A stretch of 64,000 nt of DNA, taken from assembly GCF_013093415.1 (NCBI RefSeq), contig NZ_JABFBC010000002.1, positions 620,001 to 684,000 of the forward strand. The letters run 5' to 3'. Below the pieces are notes generated by a model. The model was not told the origin of the DNA. It saw only the letters and a list, made by a program, of their open reading frames with translations, and ran no database searches. Both the position numbers and the translations under genes were made by a program. This document shows, piece after piece, positions 45,325 through 55,618 of the stretch; the first letter of the stretch is position 1; each line of letters opens with the position of its first letter. Origin of the DNA: Halovulum dunhuangense (lineage in GTDB: Bacteria; Pseudomonadota; Alphaproteobacteria; Rhodobacterales; Rhodobacteraceae).

Positions 45325-46613
45325 GGCTGCGCCTTGGTCCTGCGGAACTGGCGATGGCGCTGGCCGTCGTGGTCGTTGCGGCGGTCGGGGCGTTCTACCT
45401 GTCGATGGCGCGGGAACTGCCGCTCGAGCGGTCCGCCATGGGCCAGCGTGGCCTGATCGGCTGGTTGAACGCAAGCGGGGTCGAGGCCCGCTACGCCGGG
45501 CTGGAAACCGTGACCGCCGGAGAGGGCGCCTTCCGGATCCTGCCCGTGCTGGACACCGATCTGGACCGCATCTTTGCCCGACCCCGGGATGACGCGGCCT
45601 ATCTTGAAACCGGGACGGAGCGCGATCTGGATGCAGACCTGATCCGGCGCAAGGCCGAACTGCTGCCCACCCTGGTTATTGCCGCCAAGTGGCAACGGGC
45701 GGCGCGGCTTTCGGGCCATGCGGATCCCGAATTCCTGCTTGCCCTGTCGGAAACCCGTGCCGCATTTGCGCCCTTCGGTCTGGATGCGGTGCAGCTTCAC
45801 CGGCCCGAGACCCGCGTGCTTGAATTCGAGGTGCCGGCCGGCCCGGCCACGCCGACGCGGCGCGGGCTGCTCTATGCGCCGCAACTCTTTGCGGCGCTTC
45901 CGGATCCGGAATGCACGCCGCTGGTCACGGTGCCGGGCGGCTACCTCGCGATCAGCTGCACGGGCGCGGATTGGCCGCGGCCGGTGCATTTCCTGTCGGA
46001 TCCGGACCTGATGAACAATCACGGGCTGGGCCTGGCAGAGAACGCGGACCTTTCGGCCGATCTGATCGGCCTGCTTGCGAAGGGCGCGCCGGTCCTGATC
46101 GACACGACCGATTTCATCTTCGCCACGCCGCAAGGCGTGCCGACACCCGCGCGCCGCTGGTCGGAACTTCTGGCGGTCCTTGCCTGGCCCAATACGCTGG
46201 CCTGGGCCGCGCTGGGATTGCTCTGCGTGCTATTGTTCTGGCGCAGCTGGGTGCGGTTCGGCCCGGCGCAGGCGCTTTACGACGACCGGATGAGCGCGGC
46301 GCGCGACGCCTCGATCACCGCAAAGGCCCGCCTGCTGCGGCTGGCCGACAATGACAGCCAGCTGATGCAGGCGCATCTTCACAACCGCTTGCGCCGGATC
46401 GAGCGGGAGCTTTTCGGCCGGGCACTGGGCGGCGACCCGCTGGGGCGGATCGTGGCCCATCTGCGCCGCTCGGATCCCGCCCTCGCGTCAGGCTTTGCGC
46501 AGGCGGCGGCGGCGGTTACAACCGCTGGACAGGGGATGGACACGGCGCGGCTGATGACCGTGCTGGACAACTTCGAGCGGCAGGCGGAAAGGGTGGTGCA
46601 TGGATCTCGATGA
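45321..46613 (+). CDS. DUF4350 membrane protein of the MoxR operon
   Basis: 430 residues with an N-terminal transmembrane helix (about 8-28), a periplasmic domain, and a second helix near residue 285-308 (LAVLAWPNTLAWAALGLLCVLLFW), followed by a charged cytoplasmic tail. The early SAMGQRGLIGWLNASGVEARY and LDTDLD motifs suit the DUF4350 fold, a Rossmann-like domain of unknown role found in MoxR clusters. It overlaps the gene before by four bases and the MoxR gene by 14 bases. Confidence 0.65.
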   Translation: MRLRLGPAELAMALAVVVVAAVGAFYLSMARELPLERSAMGQRGLIGWLNASGVEARYAGLETVTAGEGAFRILPVLDTDLDRIFARPRDDAAYLETGTERDLDADLIRRKAELLPTLVIAAKWQRAARLSGHADPEFLLALSETRAAFAPFGLDAVQLHRPETRVLEFEVPAGPATPTRRGLLYAPQLFAALPDPECTPLVTVPGGYLAISCTGADWPRPVHFLSDPDLMNNHGLGLAENADLSADLIGLLAKGAPVLIDTTDFIFATPQGVPTPARRWSELLAVLAWPNTLAWAALGLLCVLLFWRSWVRFGPAQALYDDRMSAARDASITAKARLLRLADNDSQLMQAHLHNRLRRIERELFGRALGGDPLGRIVAHLRRSDPALASGFAQAAAAVTTAGQGMDTARLMTVLDNFERQAERVVHGSR

Positions 46614-47556
46614 ATTCCGCGCAGCGGCGGAACGGATGCGGGCCGAGATCGGCAAGGCCGTGCACGGACAGGACGACGCCGTCGACCTGGCGCTGATCGC
46701 GCTGCTGTCGCGGGGCCACTGCCTGCTCGAAGGGCCGCCGGGAACCGCCAAGACGCTTCTGGCGCAGGCGCTTGCAGCGGCGCTGGACCTGGAATTCGGG
46801 CGCATCCAGTTCACCCCGGACCTGATGCCGGGCGACGTGCTGGGGGTGAACCTGTTCGACTTCGGCACCTCGTCGTTCCGACTGACCCGCGGACCCGTCT
46901 TTACCGACATCCTGCTGGCCGACGAGATCAACCGCGCGCCGCCCAAGACGCAGGCGGCGCTTCTGCAGGTGATGAACGAGCGGATCGCCACCATCGACGG
47001 CACCGACCACCGGCTGGGCGACAGCTTTTTCGTGATCGCGACGCAGAACCCGATCGAGCAGCAGGGCACCTATCCGCTGCCCGAGGCGCAGCTCGACCGT
47101 TTCCTGTTCAAGGTGGTGATCGAGTTCCCCGACGAGGCGGCGGAAATGGAGATCCTGCGCCGCCATGCGGCACAGCCCCTCTCGCATGCCGCCCGCACCG
47201 CCGAGATCCGCCCGGTCATGGGCCCCGAGGCGCTGGCCGCGGGCCGCCGGCTGATCGACGGCATCCGGCTCGACGACACCATCCTGGGCTACATCCTGCA
47301 ACTGGTACGGGCCACGCGCGACGATCCGGAAATCCGGCACGGCGCCTCGACCCGCGCGGCCGATGCGCTGGCGGGCGCGGTGCGGGCGCTGGCCGCGCTG
47401 GAGGGGCGGGACTACGCGATCCCGGACGATGTCCAGCGACTGGCGATCCCGGCGCTGCGGCACCGGATCGTTCTCGGCCCCGGCGCCGAGATCGAGGGCC
47501 GGACGGAAGCGGACGTGATGGAGAACATCCTCAACCGGATCGAGGCGCCCCGCTGA
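46600..47556 (+). CDS. MoxR family AAA+ ATPase
   Basis: 318-residue MoxR-type chaperone ATPase. Walker A is GPPGTAKT (45-52), Walker B LLADEI (105-110), then NRAPPKTQAALLQVMNER and the sensor FFVIATQNPIEQQGTYPLPEAQLDRFL, a MoxR hallmark. MoxR proteins act with a von Willebrand A-type partner to mature or assemble other proteins; here the partner is likely the DUF58 product encoded next. Start ATG 46600 overlaps the DUF4350 gene, and its stop overlaps the DUF58 start by one base. Confidence 0.94.
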   Translation: MDLDEFRAAAERMRAEIGKAVHGQDDAVDLALIALLSRGHCLLEGPPGTAKTLLAQALAAALDLEFGRIQFTPDLMPGDVLGVNLFDFGTSSFRLTRGPVFTDILLADEINRAPPKTQAALLQVMNERIATIDGTDHRLGDSFFVIATQNPIEQQGTYPLPEAQLDRFLFKVVIEFPDEAAEMEILRRHAAQPLSHAARTAEIRPVMGPEALAAGRRLIDGIRLDDTILGYILQLVRATRDDPEIRHGASTRAADALAGAVRALAALEGRDYAIPDDVQRLAIPALRHRIVLGPGAEIEGRTEADVMENILNRIEAPR

Positions 47557-48869
47557 TGCGCCCCGCCCGCCGCCTGCTGTGGCTGTCCGCAGCGGTGCTG
47601 GCGCTGATCCTGATCGTCGTGGCCGCGGCGCCGATCCCGACCGGGGCGGCCGTGGCGGTGCTTGCGGCAGTTGTGGCACTCTGCCTGGCCGATCTGGCGA
47701 TGGCGGCACGGGCCTCGTCCGTTCGGCTGGAGACGGGTCCGCCGGCCGAGGTGTTCACCGGCGAGACGGCGACGCTGCCGCTGCTTCTTGTTGCTCGGGG
47801 GGGGGCCGGGCTGCCCCGGATCCTGGACGCGCGGGCCGAACTCGATCCGGCGCTTGGCGGGCTGGTCCCGCTGTCCGTCACGGCAGAAGGCCGCCGCACC
47901 GCACGCGGAACGCTGCGCATCCCGGCACGACGACGGGGCACCTATCCGCTTCATGCGCTCTGGCTTCGCTGGCAAAGCCCGCTGGGGCTTTGGGAAATGA
48001 CGCCCCGACTCCCGCTGGGGGCGGAACTGCGGGTGATCCCGAACATCCGGCCGGTGACATCGGGGCGGATCGACACGCTGGTGCGGTCCGATCTCTACGG
48101 CGTCAAGGACACCGCCCTGCGCGGCGAAGGGTCCGAGTTCCACCAGTTGCGCGAGTTCACCACCGGGATGGACAGTCGCACGATCGACTGGAAACGCTCG
48201 GCCCGGCACCGCAGCCTTGTCGCCAAGGAGATGCGGGCCGAGCGCAACCACCAGATCGTGCTCGCACTCGACAATGGCTACCTGATGCGGGCCGAGGTGG
48301 ACGGCCTGCCCCGGATCGACCATGCGATCAACGCGGCCCTGGGCATTGCCTGGGCGGCCGCGCTGGGGGGCGATCTGGTCGGGCTTTACAGCTTCGATGC
48401 AGAGCCTCGCGCCTACATGCCGCCCCAACCTGGGCGCAGCGCCTTTCCGATCCTGCGTGCCCAGACCGCGCGGCTTGGCTACAGCAGCGTGGAAAGCAAC
48501 CATACGCTGGCGCTGGCGCATCTGGGCGGACTGCTGAGCCGCCGGTCGCTGATCGTCATCTTCTCGGATTTCGCCGACACGACCACCGCCGAACTGCTGG
48601 TCGAGAACCTTGCGGTGCTGCACCGGATGCATGTGATCGTCTTCGTCTCGTTCCGCGATCCGGGCCTCGAGCGGCGGCAGGACGGGCGCGCCCGCGCGCC
48701 GCAGGACGTGGCGGAAGCCGTGGTCGCGGCCGAAATGGCGCGCGAGCGGCAGCTCGTGCTGGACCGGCTGGCCCGGATCGGGGTGATCTGCATCGAGACG
48801 GCACCGGCCGAACTGACGCCGCGGCTGCTGGCCACCTATCTCGATATCAAGGCGCGGGAGCTGATATGA
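47556..48869 (+). CDS. DUF58 domain protein
   Basis: 437 residues: two N-terminal transmembrane helices (about 5-50), a beta-rich domain, then the DUF58 core with EFHQLREFTTGMDSRTIDWKRSARHRSLVAKEMRAERNHQIVLALDNG (about 193-240), which includes the start of a vWA-like fold (VLALDNG at a degenerate MIDAS position: the usual DxSxS is not preserved). Translationally coupled to MoxR on one side (1-base overlap) and to the SpoIIM gene (4-base overlap) on the other. Expected to be the membrane-linked partner of the MoxR ATPase. Confidence 0.88.
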   Translation: MRPARRLLWLSAAVLALILIVVAAAPIPTGAAVAVLAAVVALCLADLAMAARASSVRLETGPPAEVFTGETATLPLLLVARGGAGLPRILDARAELDPALGGLVPLSVTAEGRRTARGTLRIPARRRGTYPLHALWLRWQSPLGLWEMTPRLPLGAELRVIPNIRPVTSGRIDTLVRSDLYGVKDTALRGEGSEFHQLREFTTGMDSRTIDWKRSARHRSLVAKEMRAERNHQIVLALDNGYLMRAEVDGLPRIDHAINAALGIAWAAALGGDLVGLYSFDAEPRAYMPPQPGRSAFPILRAQTARLGYSSVESNHTLALAHLGGLLSRRSLIVIFSDFADTTTAELLVENLAVLHRMHVIVFVSFRDPGLERRQDGRARAPQDVAEAVVAAEMARERQLVLDRLARIGVICIETAPAELTPRLLATYLDIKARELI

Positions 48870-49870
48870 GCGTCGCCGGCAACCTGATCCGTTCCGCCCG
48901 CTTCCGCGCCGAGCGCGAGCCGGACTGGCGCGCGCTGGAGATCGTGCTGGCCAAGGCCGAGCGCCATGGCGTCGGCGCCCTGAGCTTCGAGGAGGCCCAT
49001 GCGCTGGGAACCCTCTACCGCAAGGCGATGGCGTCGCTGTCCACGGCGCGGGAAATCTCGCTAGACCGCGCGCTGCTCGCCTATCTCGAGGCGCTGTGCG
49101 CACGCGCCTACCTGGCGGTCTATGCCCCGCAACAAAGGCTGGGCGGCCTGCTCGGCCGGTTGCTGGGCACCGGCATCCCCGGGGCCGCGCGGCGGCTGTG
49201 GCCGCTGATCCTGGCCGCCTATGCCATCCTGATCCTTGGCGCGGTCGTGGGCTACATGCTCTTCCTGGCGGATCCGCTGTGGTACCAGACGGTGATGCCG
49301 GCGGACCTGGCGGGCGGGCGCGGGCTGAACGCCAGCCGCGAGGATCTGCTGGCCGTTATCTACAGCGGCGAGGGATCCGCGTCGGATCAGTTGATGGCCT
49401 TCGCCTCGACCCTGTTCTCGCGCAATACGCAGATCGCGATCCTCGTGTTCTCGCTGGGGGTCCTGGCCTGTATCCCGGCCGCGGCGCTGACCTTCTTCAA
49501 CGGGATGGTGCTGGGCGTGTTCCTGGCGCTGCATGCCGATCGGGGCATCCTTGGCGACGTGCTGGCCTGGCTCGCGATCCACGGCATCACCGAGCTGTCG
49601 GCCATAGCCATCGCCTGCGCGGGGGGACTCCATCTGGGACAGGCCGTGCTTTTCCCCGGCGAGATCCGGCGCCGCGACGCGCTCAGGCGGAACGCCCGTG
49701 ATGCGGTGAAGCTGGCCATCCTTGCGGGGATGATGCTGGTCGCGGCCGCGATCCTCGAGGGTTTCGGCCGCCAGCTCGTGCAGTCGCCCGGCGCACGCAT
49801 CGCCATAGGCATCGCTGCCGGACTGTTCTGGCTGGCCTGGCTTGCACTTTCGGGGCGGAGGACGCGATGA
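48866..49870 (+). CDS. SpoIIM-like (stage II sporulation M family) membrane protein
   Basis: 334 residues. A helical N-terminal region (about 1-110) resembles the cytoplasmic lead of SpoIIM-family proteins outside spore-formers. Then come about five transmembrane segments with FASTLFSRNTQIAILVFSLGVLACIPAAALTFFNGMVLGVFLALH and HGITELSAIAIACAGGLHLGQAVLFPGE, the SpoIIM landmark (HG...E). Overlaps its two neighbours by four bases each. The organism has no other sign of sporulation; the family's role here is unknown. Confidence 0.85.
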   Translation: MSVAGNLIRSARFRAEREPDWRALEIVLAKAERHGVGALSFEEAHALGTLYRKAMASLSTAREISLDRALLAYLEALCARAYLAVYAPQQRLGGLLGRLLGTGIPGAARRLWPLILAAYAILILGAVVGYMLFLADPLWYQTVMPADLAGGRGLNASREDLLAVIYSGEGSASDQLMAFASTLFSRNTQIAILVFSLGVLACIPAAALTFFNGMVLGVFLALHADRGILGDVLAWLAIHGITELSAIAIACAGGLHLGQAVLFPGEIRRRDALRRNARDAVKLAILAGMMLVAAAILEGFGRQLVQSPGARIAIGIAAGLFWLAWLALSGRRTR

Positions 49871-50787
49871 GCCCCCCCGCCCCCCGCAAGGAAGAGCCAC
49901 CCCGCATCATCGAGATCGTGCCGCCCGAAGGCGTGCCGATCCGTTTCGACGTGGCCGGGCTGGGCGCGCGTTTCGTGGCGCAGCTTGCCGATATCCTTCT
50001 GTCGCTGGCGGCCGTGATCGCGGTGATGGCCCTGCTCTTTCTGTCGGAACTGATCCCGATGACGGGGCTGGTGACCGTCGGCGCGCTTCTGTTCTTCGCG
50101 ATCCGCGCGCCATACTACATCCTGGCCGAGATCCTGATGAACGGGCAGACCTTCGGCAAGCGCCTGTCGGGCCTGCGCGTGATCGCGGTGGACGGGCGCA
50201 GCCTGTCGCCGCACGCGGTGACCGTCCGGAACCTGATGAAGGAAATGGAGGTGTTCGTCCCCGGTACCCTGCTGCTGACCAGCGCCTCGCTGTCCTGGCC
50301 GGCGGCGCTGCTTCTCATGGCCTGGATATCGGTTCTGCTGGCGGTTCCGCTGCTGAACCCGATGCGGCAACGCCTGGGAGACATACTGGCCGGCACCTAT
50401 GTAGTGACGCTGCCGGTTCCGATCCTGTTGCCGGACCTGGCCGACGCCCCGCAGGACCAGGGGCGGTTCAATTTCCTGCCGCACCATCTCGACCATTACG
50501 GGCGCTACGAGTTGCAGACGCTCGAGTCATTGCTCCAGGCGAACCGCGATGCCATGGGCCGCGGCGCCGCAGCGCGCCATGACGACAACCTGCGCCGCGT
50601 CGCCGCGACCATCGCCCGGCGCATCGGCTATACCGGCCGGCTGGATCCGGATGCGGCAGAGGCGTTCCTGCGCGTCTTCTACAGGACGCAACGCGCCTAC
50701 CTGGAGAACCGCAAGCTGTTCGGGGACGCCCGCGAGGACAAGTTCCATCGCAGCCAGGGCGGAAAGTCCGGTCCGCGCGGCGGATGA
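49867..50787 (+). CDS. RDD family membrane protein
   Basis: 306 residues. The RDD-type domain (about 25-170) contains FDVAGLGARFVAQLADILLSLAAV, where the motif R..D..D is reduced to R-F..Q-ADI, and NGQTFGKRLSGLRVIAVDG, the family's conserved GKR.LGLRV segment. There are about three transmembrane helices, then a long soluble C-terminal part (about 200-306) ending with EDKFHRSQGGKSGPRGG. It overlaps the SpoIIM gene by four bases. RDD proteins are thought to be small-molecule or ion channels/transporters; no substrate is evident. Confidence 0.82.
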   Translation: MSPPAPRKEEPPRIIEIVPPEGVPIRFDVAGLGARFVAQLADILLSLAAVIAVMALLFLSELIPMTGLVTVGALLFFAIRAPYYILAEILMNGQTFGKRLSGLRVIAVDGRSLSPHAVTVRNLMKEMEVFVPGTLLLTSASLSWPAALLLMAWISVLLAVPLLNPMRQRLGDILAGTYVVTLPVPILLPDLADAPQDQGRFNFLPHHLDHYGRYELQTLESLLQANRDAMGRGAAARHDDNLRRVAATIARRIGYTGRLDPDAAEAFLRVFYRTQRAYLENRKLFGDAREDKFHRSQGGKSGPRGG

Positions 50788-50845
50788 GCGCTTGATCCCC
50801 GCCCCCGGGCTGATACCTCTGGAACGGAGGTTTCCGAGGAGGATC

Positions 50846-51628
50846 ATGGACCAGCCCGCCCCCTTGCCGCCGCTGGGTGTCACCCGGCTGGTCGGTCAGA
50901 GCTTTGCGCTTTTCTTCCGGCACTTCGCGGTATTCGGCCCGATCGCGCTGGTCCCATCGGTGGTCGTGGGCCTTGTCCAGCTGGCCGTGCTGTCCGATGC
51001 GGCACTGCTTGGCCGCAATGTCGACGCGCTCGCGGCACTTGGCCCGGTTCTGGCCAGCATCGGCCTGTCGCTGGTCGTGGGACTGGTGGTGATGGCGATG
51101 ACCACGCTGGCCGCCTATGACATCCGCACCGGCCGTTCGCTGAGGATGGGACAGCATCTGCGCCGGACCCTGTCGGCGGCACTGCCGATCGCGATACTGG
51201 GCTTCCTGTTCTACCTGGCCTTCCTGGTCGGGCTGGCACTGCTCGTGCTGCCGGGTCTCTACCTGATGGCACGCTACTGGGTGATGGCACCCGCGGTGCT
51301 GGTCGAGGGTGCCGGGTTTTCCGGCCTCTCGCGTGCGGCCGAACTGTCCCGCGGCTATCGCTGGCCGATCCTGGGCGCGGTCCTGCTGCTGTTCGTGCTG
51401 CTGCTGCTGGCCACGATCGGCGTGACGCTTCTTCTGGGGGTTGCGGTCGACGTGGCGCTGTCGCAGGTCACCAACCAGCCCGGGATCATGCCGGCGTTGC
51501 TGTTCGATACCGTCACCACCGCGCTGCATTACGCGATCCTGTCGATCTTTACCGCGCTGCTGTACGCAAGGCTGCGCGAGGTGAAGGAGGGCCTTGGCTT
51601 CGAGGATCTGGCGAAGGTGTTCGAATGA
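50846..51628 (+). CDS. Multi-pass membrane protein (GDPD-membrane-domain-like)
   Basis: 260 residues with about six transmembrane helices. The start LGVTRLVGQSFALFFRHFAVFGPIALVPSVVVGLV and the central GLALLVLPGLYLMARYWVMAPAVLVEGAGFSGLSRAAELSRGYRW resemble the membrane domain that precedes glycerophosphodiester phosphodiesterases, but no phosphodiesterase domain is present. 58 bases after the RDD gene and overlapping the next gene by four bases (ATGA). Function unknown; ATG 50846 has GGAGGA just before it. Confidence 0.7.
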   Translation: MDQPAPLPPLGVTRLVGQSFALFFRHFAVFGPIALVPSVVVGLVQLAVLSDAALLGRNVDALAALGPVLASIGLSLVVGLVVMAMTTLAAYDIRTGRSLRMGQHLRRTLSAALPIAILGFLFYLAFLVGLALLVLPGLYLMARYWVMAPAVLVEGAGFSGLSRAAELSRGYRWPILGAVLLLFVLLLLATIGVTLLLGVAVDVALSQVTNQPGIMPALLFDTVTTALHYAILSIFTALLYARLREVKEGLGFEDLAKVFE

Positions 51629-52350
51629 ACGGTTTCACCTTTCGCGATCTGGTGGACGACAGCGCCGCGCTGCTGCGGCGATATGGGCCGATCGCCTATC
51701 TCGAATTCCTGGCGCTCGGGATCGCCGGCACGACACTTCAGGTGCTGCTGGCACCCACTGCCTTCCGCGCCCGGGTCAGCGAACCGGGCGGGGACCTTGT
51801 CGCGCTGATGTTCGATCCGCTCGTGCTGATGTCCGAGGCAGCCTTTGCGCTACTGTTCGGCATCGCCTGCCTGCGGATATGGTGGGAACAGACCGGCGCC
51901 GCGCCGCCCCCGGCCGAGCGGCGGGCGCTTCTGGCCGCGCAGGCGGCACCGCTGGTCGTGCTGAACATCGCCACCGGGTACCTGGGGTATATCGGGCTTC
52001 TCGCGATGCTGCTGCCGGGCCTGCTGATCGCGGCGCTGACCACGACGCTGTCCCCGGTCATCCTGATCGAGCGGCGGGGCTGGGACAGCCTCAGGCGGTC
52101 GGTCCAGATGGCCGTGCCGCATGTCTTCACCCTGACCGCCGGATGGGCCGCGATCCTGCTGCCCTGGCTTGTCCTGTCCGTCGCCATCGCGCCCCCGCCC
52201 GCCCCGCCCGAGGCTTCGCTGACCGGGCTCTGGCTGGCATGGCTGCTGCCCGATGCGGCGGGCGCGGCGCTGACCGCCGTCAGCCTGTGCCTGACGATGG
52301 CCGCCTATGGGCGCATCACCGGGACCGAGGGAAGCCGGCCTAGCCGTTGA
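51625..52350 (+). CDS. Second multi-pass membrane protein of the MoxR operon
   Basis: 241 residues with about five to six transmembrane helices, beginning with the cytoplasmic [30 protein letters not shown]. Its layout resembles the preceding protein ([22 protein letters not shown], a similar amphipathic segment near residue 145-165 matches LVEGAGFSGLSRAAELS in the other), so the two are probably distant paralogues or partner subunits. It overlaps the previous gene by four bases, and its end overlaps the parC end by 11 bases on the opposite strand. Unknown function. Confidence 0.65.
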   Translation: MNGFTFRDLVDDSAALLRRYGPIAYLEFLALGIAGTTLQVLLAPTAFRARVSEPGGDLVALMFDPLVLMSEAAFALLFGIACLRIWWEQTGAAPPPAERRALLAAQAAPLVVLNIATGYLGYIGLLAMLLPGLLIAALTTTLSPVILIERRGWDSLRRSVQMAVPHVFTLTAGWAAILLPWLVLSVAIAPPPAPPEASLTGLWLAWLLPDAAGAALTAVSLCLTMAAYGRITGTEGSRPSR

Positions 52351-54601
52351 AGCGGTTGTCGCGCGGGAAGCCGCGCGGCGCCATGCGCCCCGCACCCGCC
52401 CGCTTGCCGATCCAGTCGGCAAGGTCGGTTTCGGTCCGGGTCCGTCCGGCGGGGTCCTTCCAGCTCAGCCCGTCGGCCAGCGTGAAGGTCGTGACATCCG
52501 ACAGGCCGGAGGCAGACGCGTCCAGCGGCGCGGCCCCGAAGGGCACCTTCTGCAAGCGCACGCCCTTGCCGCGGGTCATTTCCGGCAGTTCGGCCAGCGG
52601 GAAGACCAGCATCTTGCGGTTCTGCCCAACGCTTGCGACGTGATCCCCCGCGACGCGCTTGCAGGCGATGGCGCGCACCCCGTCCTTGACGTTCAGCACC
52701 TGCTTGCCAGCGCGGGTCTGGGCCACCACCTCGTCCTCGGGCACGACGAAACCGTCGCCGGCAGACGATGCCACGATCACCTTCGCGCCGGGACGGTGGA
52801 TCATCAGCGAGACGATCTCGGCCTCGTTCGGCAGATCGACCATCAGGCGCACCGGCTCGCCCATGCCGCGACCGCCCGGCAGGTTCGACCCCGCTATGGT
52901 GTAGAAGCGCCCGTTCGAGCCGAACAGCAGGATCCGGTCGGTGGTTTCGGCATGGAAGATGAAGCGCGGCCCGTCGCCATCCTTGAACTTCAGGTCACTG
53001 TCGAGCGCGATATGCCCCTTCATCGCCCGCACCCAGCCCATCTGGGAACAGACCACGGTGATCGGCTCGCGCTCGATCATCGCCTCGAGCGGCACGTCCT
53101 CGACGGCGGGCGCATCGGCGAACAGGGTGCGGCGCGCCCCGCCGGGGGCCTGCTTGCCGAACTGCTTGCGCACGTCGCGAAGCTGGTCGGCGATGCGGTC
53201 CCACTGCATCCCCTCGTCATCGAGAAGGGCGACGATATCCGCCCGCTCGGCGGTCAGCGCATCGCGCTCGCGCCGCAACTCCATTTCTTCCAGCTTGCGC
53301 AAGCTGCGCAGGCGCATGTTCAGGATCGCCTCGGCCTGCACGTCGGACAGGCCGAACTCGGCCATCATCACCGGCTTCGGCTCGTCCTCGGTGCGGATGA
53401 TCTCGATCACCCGGTCGAGATTGAGGAAGGCGATGATATAGCCCTCCAGCACCTCGAGGCGGGCGTCGATCTTGCCCAGCCGGTGGCGCGAGCGGCGCAG
53501 CAGCACCTCGCGCCGATGGTCGAGGAAGGCGCGCAGCACTTCCTTCAGCGAACAGACCTTCGGCGTGCGCCCGTCGATCAGCACGTTCATGTTGAGCGAG
53601 AAGCGCGATTCCAGGTCCGACTGGCGGAACAGCGTCTCCATCAGTACCTGCGGATCGACGCTGCGGGATTTCGGCTCGAGGATCAGGCGCACATCCTCGG
53701 CCGACTCGTCGCGCACATCGCCGAGGATCGGCACCTTGCGCGCCGTGACCAGCTCGGCGATCTTTTCGATCAGCTTGGATTTCTGGACCTGGAACGGGAT
53801 CTCGGTCACGACGATCTGCCACTGACCGCGGCCCAGCTCCTCCACTTCCCATTTCGCGCGAACCCGCATAGAGCCGCGCCCGGTGCGATAGGCTTCGGCG
53901 ATGGCCTCGCGGCTTTCGACGATCACGCCGCCGGTCGGGAAGTCGGGCCCCGGGATGATCTCCATCAGGGTCTCTTCTCGGGCGTTCGGCGCCTTGATCA
54001 GGTGCAGGCAGGCAGCCACCAGCTCGTCGATGTTGTGCGGCGGAATGTTGGTGGCCATCCCCACCGCGATGCCGCTCGAGCCATTGGCGAGCAGGTTCGG
54101 AAACGCCGCCGGCAGCACCACCGGCTCGCTTTCGGAGCCGTCGTAATTGGGGCGGAAATCGACCGCGTCCTCGTTCAGCCCCTCCATCAGGGCCATCGCG
54201 GCGGCGGTGGCGCGGGCCTCGGTGTAGCGGGCGGCGGCGGGGTTGTCGCCGTCGATGTTGCCGAAATTGCCCTGCCCGTCCACCAGCGGGTAGCGCATGT
54301 TGAAGTCCTGCGCGAGCCGGGCCAGCGCGTCATAGATCGCCTGGTCGCCATGGGGGTGGTAGTTCCCCATCACCTCGCCGGTGATCTTGGCGCATTTGCG
54401 GAAGGGCCCGGTCGGCTCGAGCCGCAGGTTGCGCATGGTGTAGAGGATGCGCCGGTGGACCGGCTTCAGCCCGTCCCGCGCATCGGGCAGCGCGCGGTCG
54501 GTGATGGTCGAAAGCGCATAGGTCAGGTACCGCTCGCCCAGCGCGCGGCGCAGCGGCTCTGCCATGTCGCCCGGTGCGGGCATGTCGCGGTCGTCGGTCA
54601 T
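52340..54601 (-). CDS. parC: DNA topoisomerase IV subunit A
   Basis: Cleaves DNA to unlink daughter chromosomes together with ParE. The 753-residue protein has the GyrA/ParC winged-helix domain with [11 protein letters not shown], the catalytic tyrosine in AAARYTEAR (Y126), and a C-terminal pinwheel region with a few degenerate blades. The position equivalent to the quinolone-resistance Ser80 of E. coli ParC reads [12 protein letters not shown], with Gln. The start at ATG 54601 gives the usual MTDDxD-type opening; ATG 54610 is equally possible as neither has a clear ribosome-binding site. Convergent with the MoxR operon. Confidence 0.93.
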   Translation of the reverse strand: MTDDRDMPAPGDMAEPLRRALGERYLTYALSTITDRALPDARDGLKPVHRRILYTMRNLRLEPTGPFRKCAKITGEVMGNYHPHGDQAIYDALARLAQDFNMRYPLVDGQGNFGNIDGDNPAAARYTEARATAAAMALMEGLNEDAVDFRPNYDGSESEPVVLPAAFPNLLANGSSGIAVGMATNIPPHNIDELVAACLHLIKAPNAREETLMEIIPGPDFPTGGVIVESREAIAEAYRTGRGSMRVRAKWEVEELGRGQWQIVVTEIPFQVQKSKLIEKIAELVTARKVPILGDVRDESAEDVRLILEPKSRSVDPQVLMETLFRQSDLESRFSLNMNVLIDGRTPKVCSLKEVLRAFLDHRREVLLRRSRHRLGKIDARLEVLEGYIIAFLNLDRVIEIIRTEDEPKPVMMAEFGLSDVQAEAILNMRLRSLRKLEEMELRRERDALTAERADIVALLDDEGMQWDRIADQLRDVRKQFGKQAPGGARRTLFADAPAVEDVPLEAMIEREPITVVCSQMGWVRAMKGHIALDSDLKFKDGDGPRFIFHAETTDRILLFGSNGRFYTIAGSNLPGGRGMGEPVRLMVDLPNEAEIVSLMIHRPGAKVIVASSAGDGFVVPEDEVVAQTRAGKQVLNVKDGVRAIACKRVAGDHVASVGQNRKMLVFPLAELPEMTRGKGVRLQKVPFGAAPLDASASGLSDVTTFTLADGLSWKDPAGRTRTETDLADWIGKRAGAGRMAPRGFPRDNRFNG

Positions 54602-54717
54602 GTCATCCATAGATGTTGTGGTACACCGAGGCGCGGTATCGGTCCAGCGCCACGGCGCGGTTGCCTCTGCGCGGGCGGCTGTTACATCAGGGTCGAACCG
54701 GAACGGCAAGGCCCCCC

Positions 54718-55551
54718 ATGACCGCGAAGACCATCCTGATCACCGGCTGCTCATCGGGCATCGGACATGACGCCGCCCACGGGCTGAAGCGCCGCGGCTG
54801 GCGCGTGCTGGCCACCTGCCGCAAGCCCGAGGACTGCGCCCGGCTGGAGGCCGAGGGGCTGGAGAGCTTCCCGCTCGACGCAGGCTCGGAGGAAAGCGTC
54901 GCCGCGGGCGCGACCGAGGCGCTGGAACGCACCGACGGCAGGCTGGACGCGCTGTTCAACAACGCGGCCCATGCGCTGCCGGGCCTGTGCGCGGACCTCC
55001 CCCGGCAGGGGCTGCGCGAGATCTACGAGACGAACCTTTTCGGCGCGGTGGACCTGACGAACCGCATCCTGCCCGCGATGAAGGCGCGGGGGTCGGGGCG
55101 GATCGTGATGAATTCCTCGATCCTGGGCTTCATCGCGCTGCGCGCGCGCGGCGCCTATGTCTCGACCAAGTTCGCCATGGAGGGAATCACCGACACCTAC
55201 CGGCTGGAGAACACCCACCCGGGCATCCACTTCATCCTGATCGAGCCGGGGCCGATCACCTCGATGATCCGGCAGAACAGCCGCGCCCATTTCGAGCGCT
55301 GGATCGACTGGCAGGGCTCGGCAGAGCGCCCATTCTACGAGCGCGAGCTTCTGAAGCGTCTCTACCGGGACGCCGGCAAGCCGGACCGCTTCGAATTGCC
55401 CGCCGAGGCGGTCACGCACCAGCTGATCCGTGCGCTGGAAGCCCCGCGACCGAAGGCGCGCTATCATGTCACCACGCCCACGCGTATCATGGCCGTCGCA
55501 CGGCGCCTGCTGCCGACCCGGATCCTCGACGAGATCCTCAGGCGCAACTGA
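54718..55551 (+). CDS. Short-chain dehydrogenase/reductase
   Basis: 277 residues with cofactor motif ITGCSSGIG (7-15), NNAAH instead of NNAG, catalytic SSILGF and YVSTK (YxxxK). The C-terminal [23 protein letters not shown] is seen in SDRs related to oxidoreductases acting on lipids or fatty alcohol-like substrates; the substrate is unknown. ATG 54718 was used; the frame is open farther upstream but there with parC antisense sequence. It is divergent from parC across 116 bases and followed by three further plus-strand genes. Confidence 0.85.
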   Translation: MTAKTILITGCSSGIGHDAAHGLKRRGWRVLATCRKPEDCARLEAEGLESFPLDAGSEESVAAGATEALERTDGRLDALFNNAAHALPGLCADLPRQGLREIYETNLFGAVDLTNRILPAMKARGSGRIVMNSSILGFIALRARGAYVSTKFAMEGITDTYRLENTHPGIHFILIEPGPITSMIRQNSRAHFERWIDWQGSAERPFYERELLKRLYRDAGKPDRFELPAEAVTHQLIRALEAPRPKARYHVTTPTRIMAVARRLLPTRILDEILRRN

Positions 55552-55618
55552 GTTTCGCCGTGACAATCGCAAGACGCGGCTTATGTGAGCGCCCTGCAAG
55601 AAAAGACCGAGAGGGACC

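Noticed and set aside
52307-54721. An 800-codon open frame antisense to parC.
   Set aside because: Mirror frame of a GC-rich gene; the parC motifs on the other strand decide the matter.
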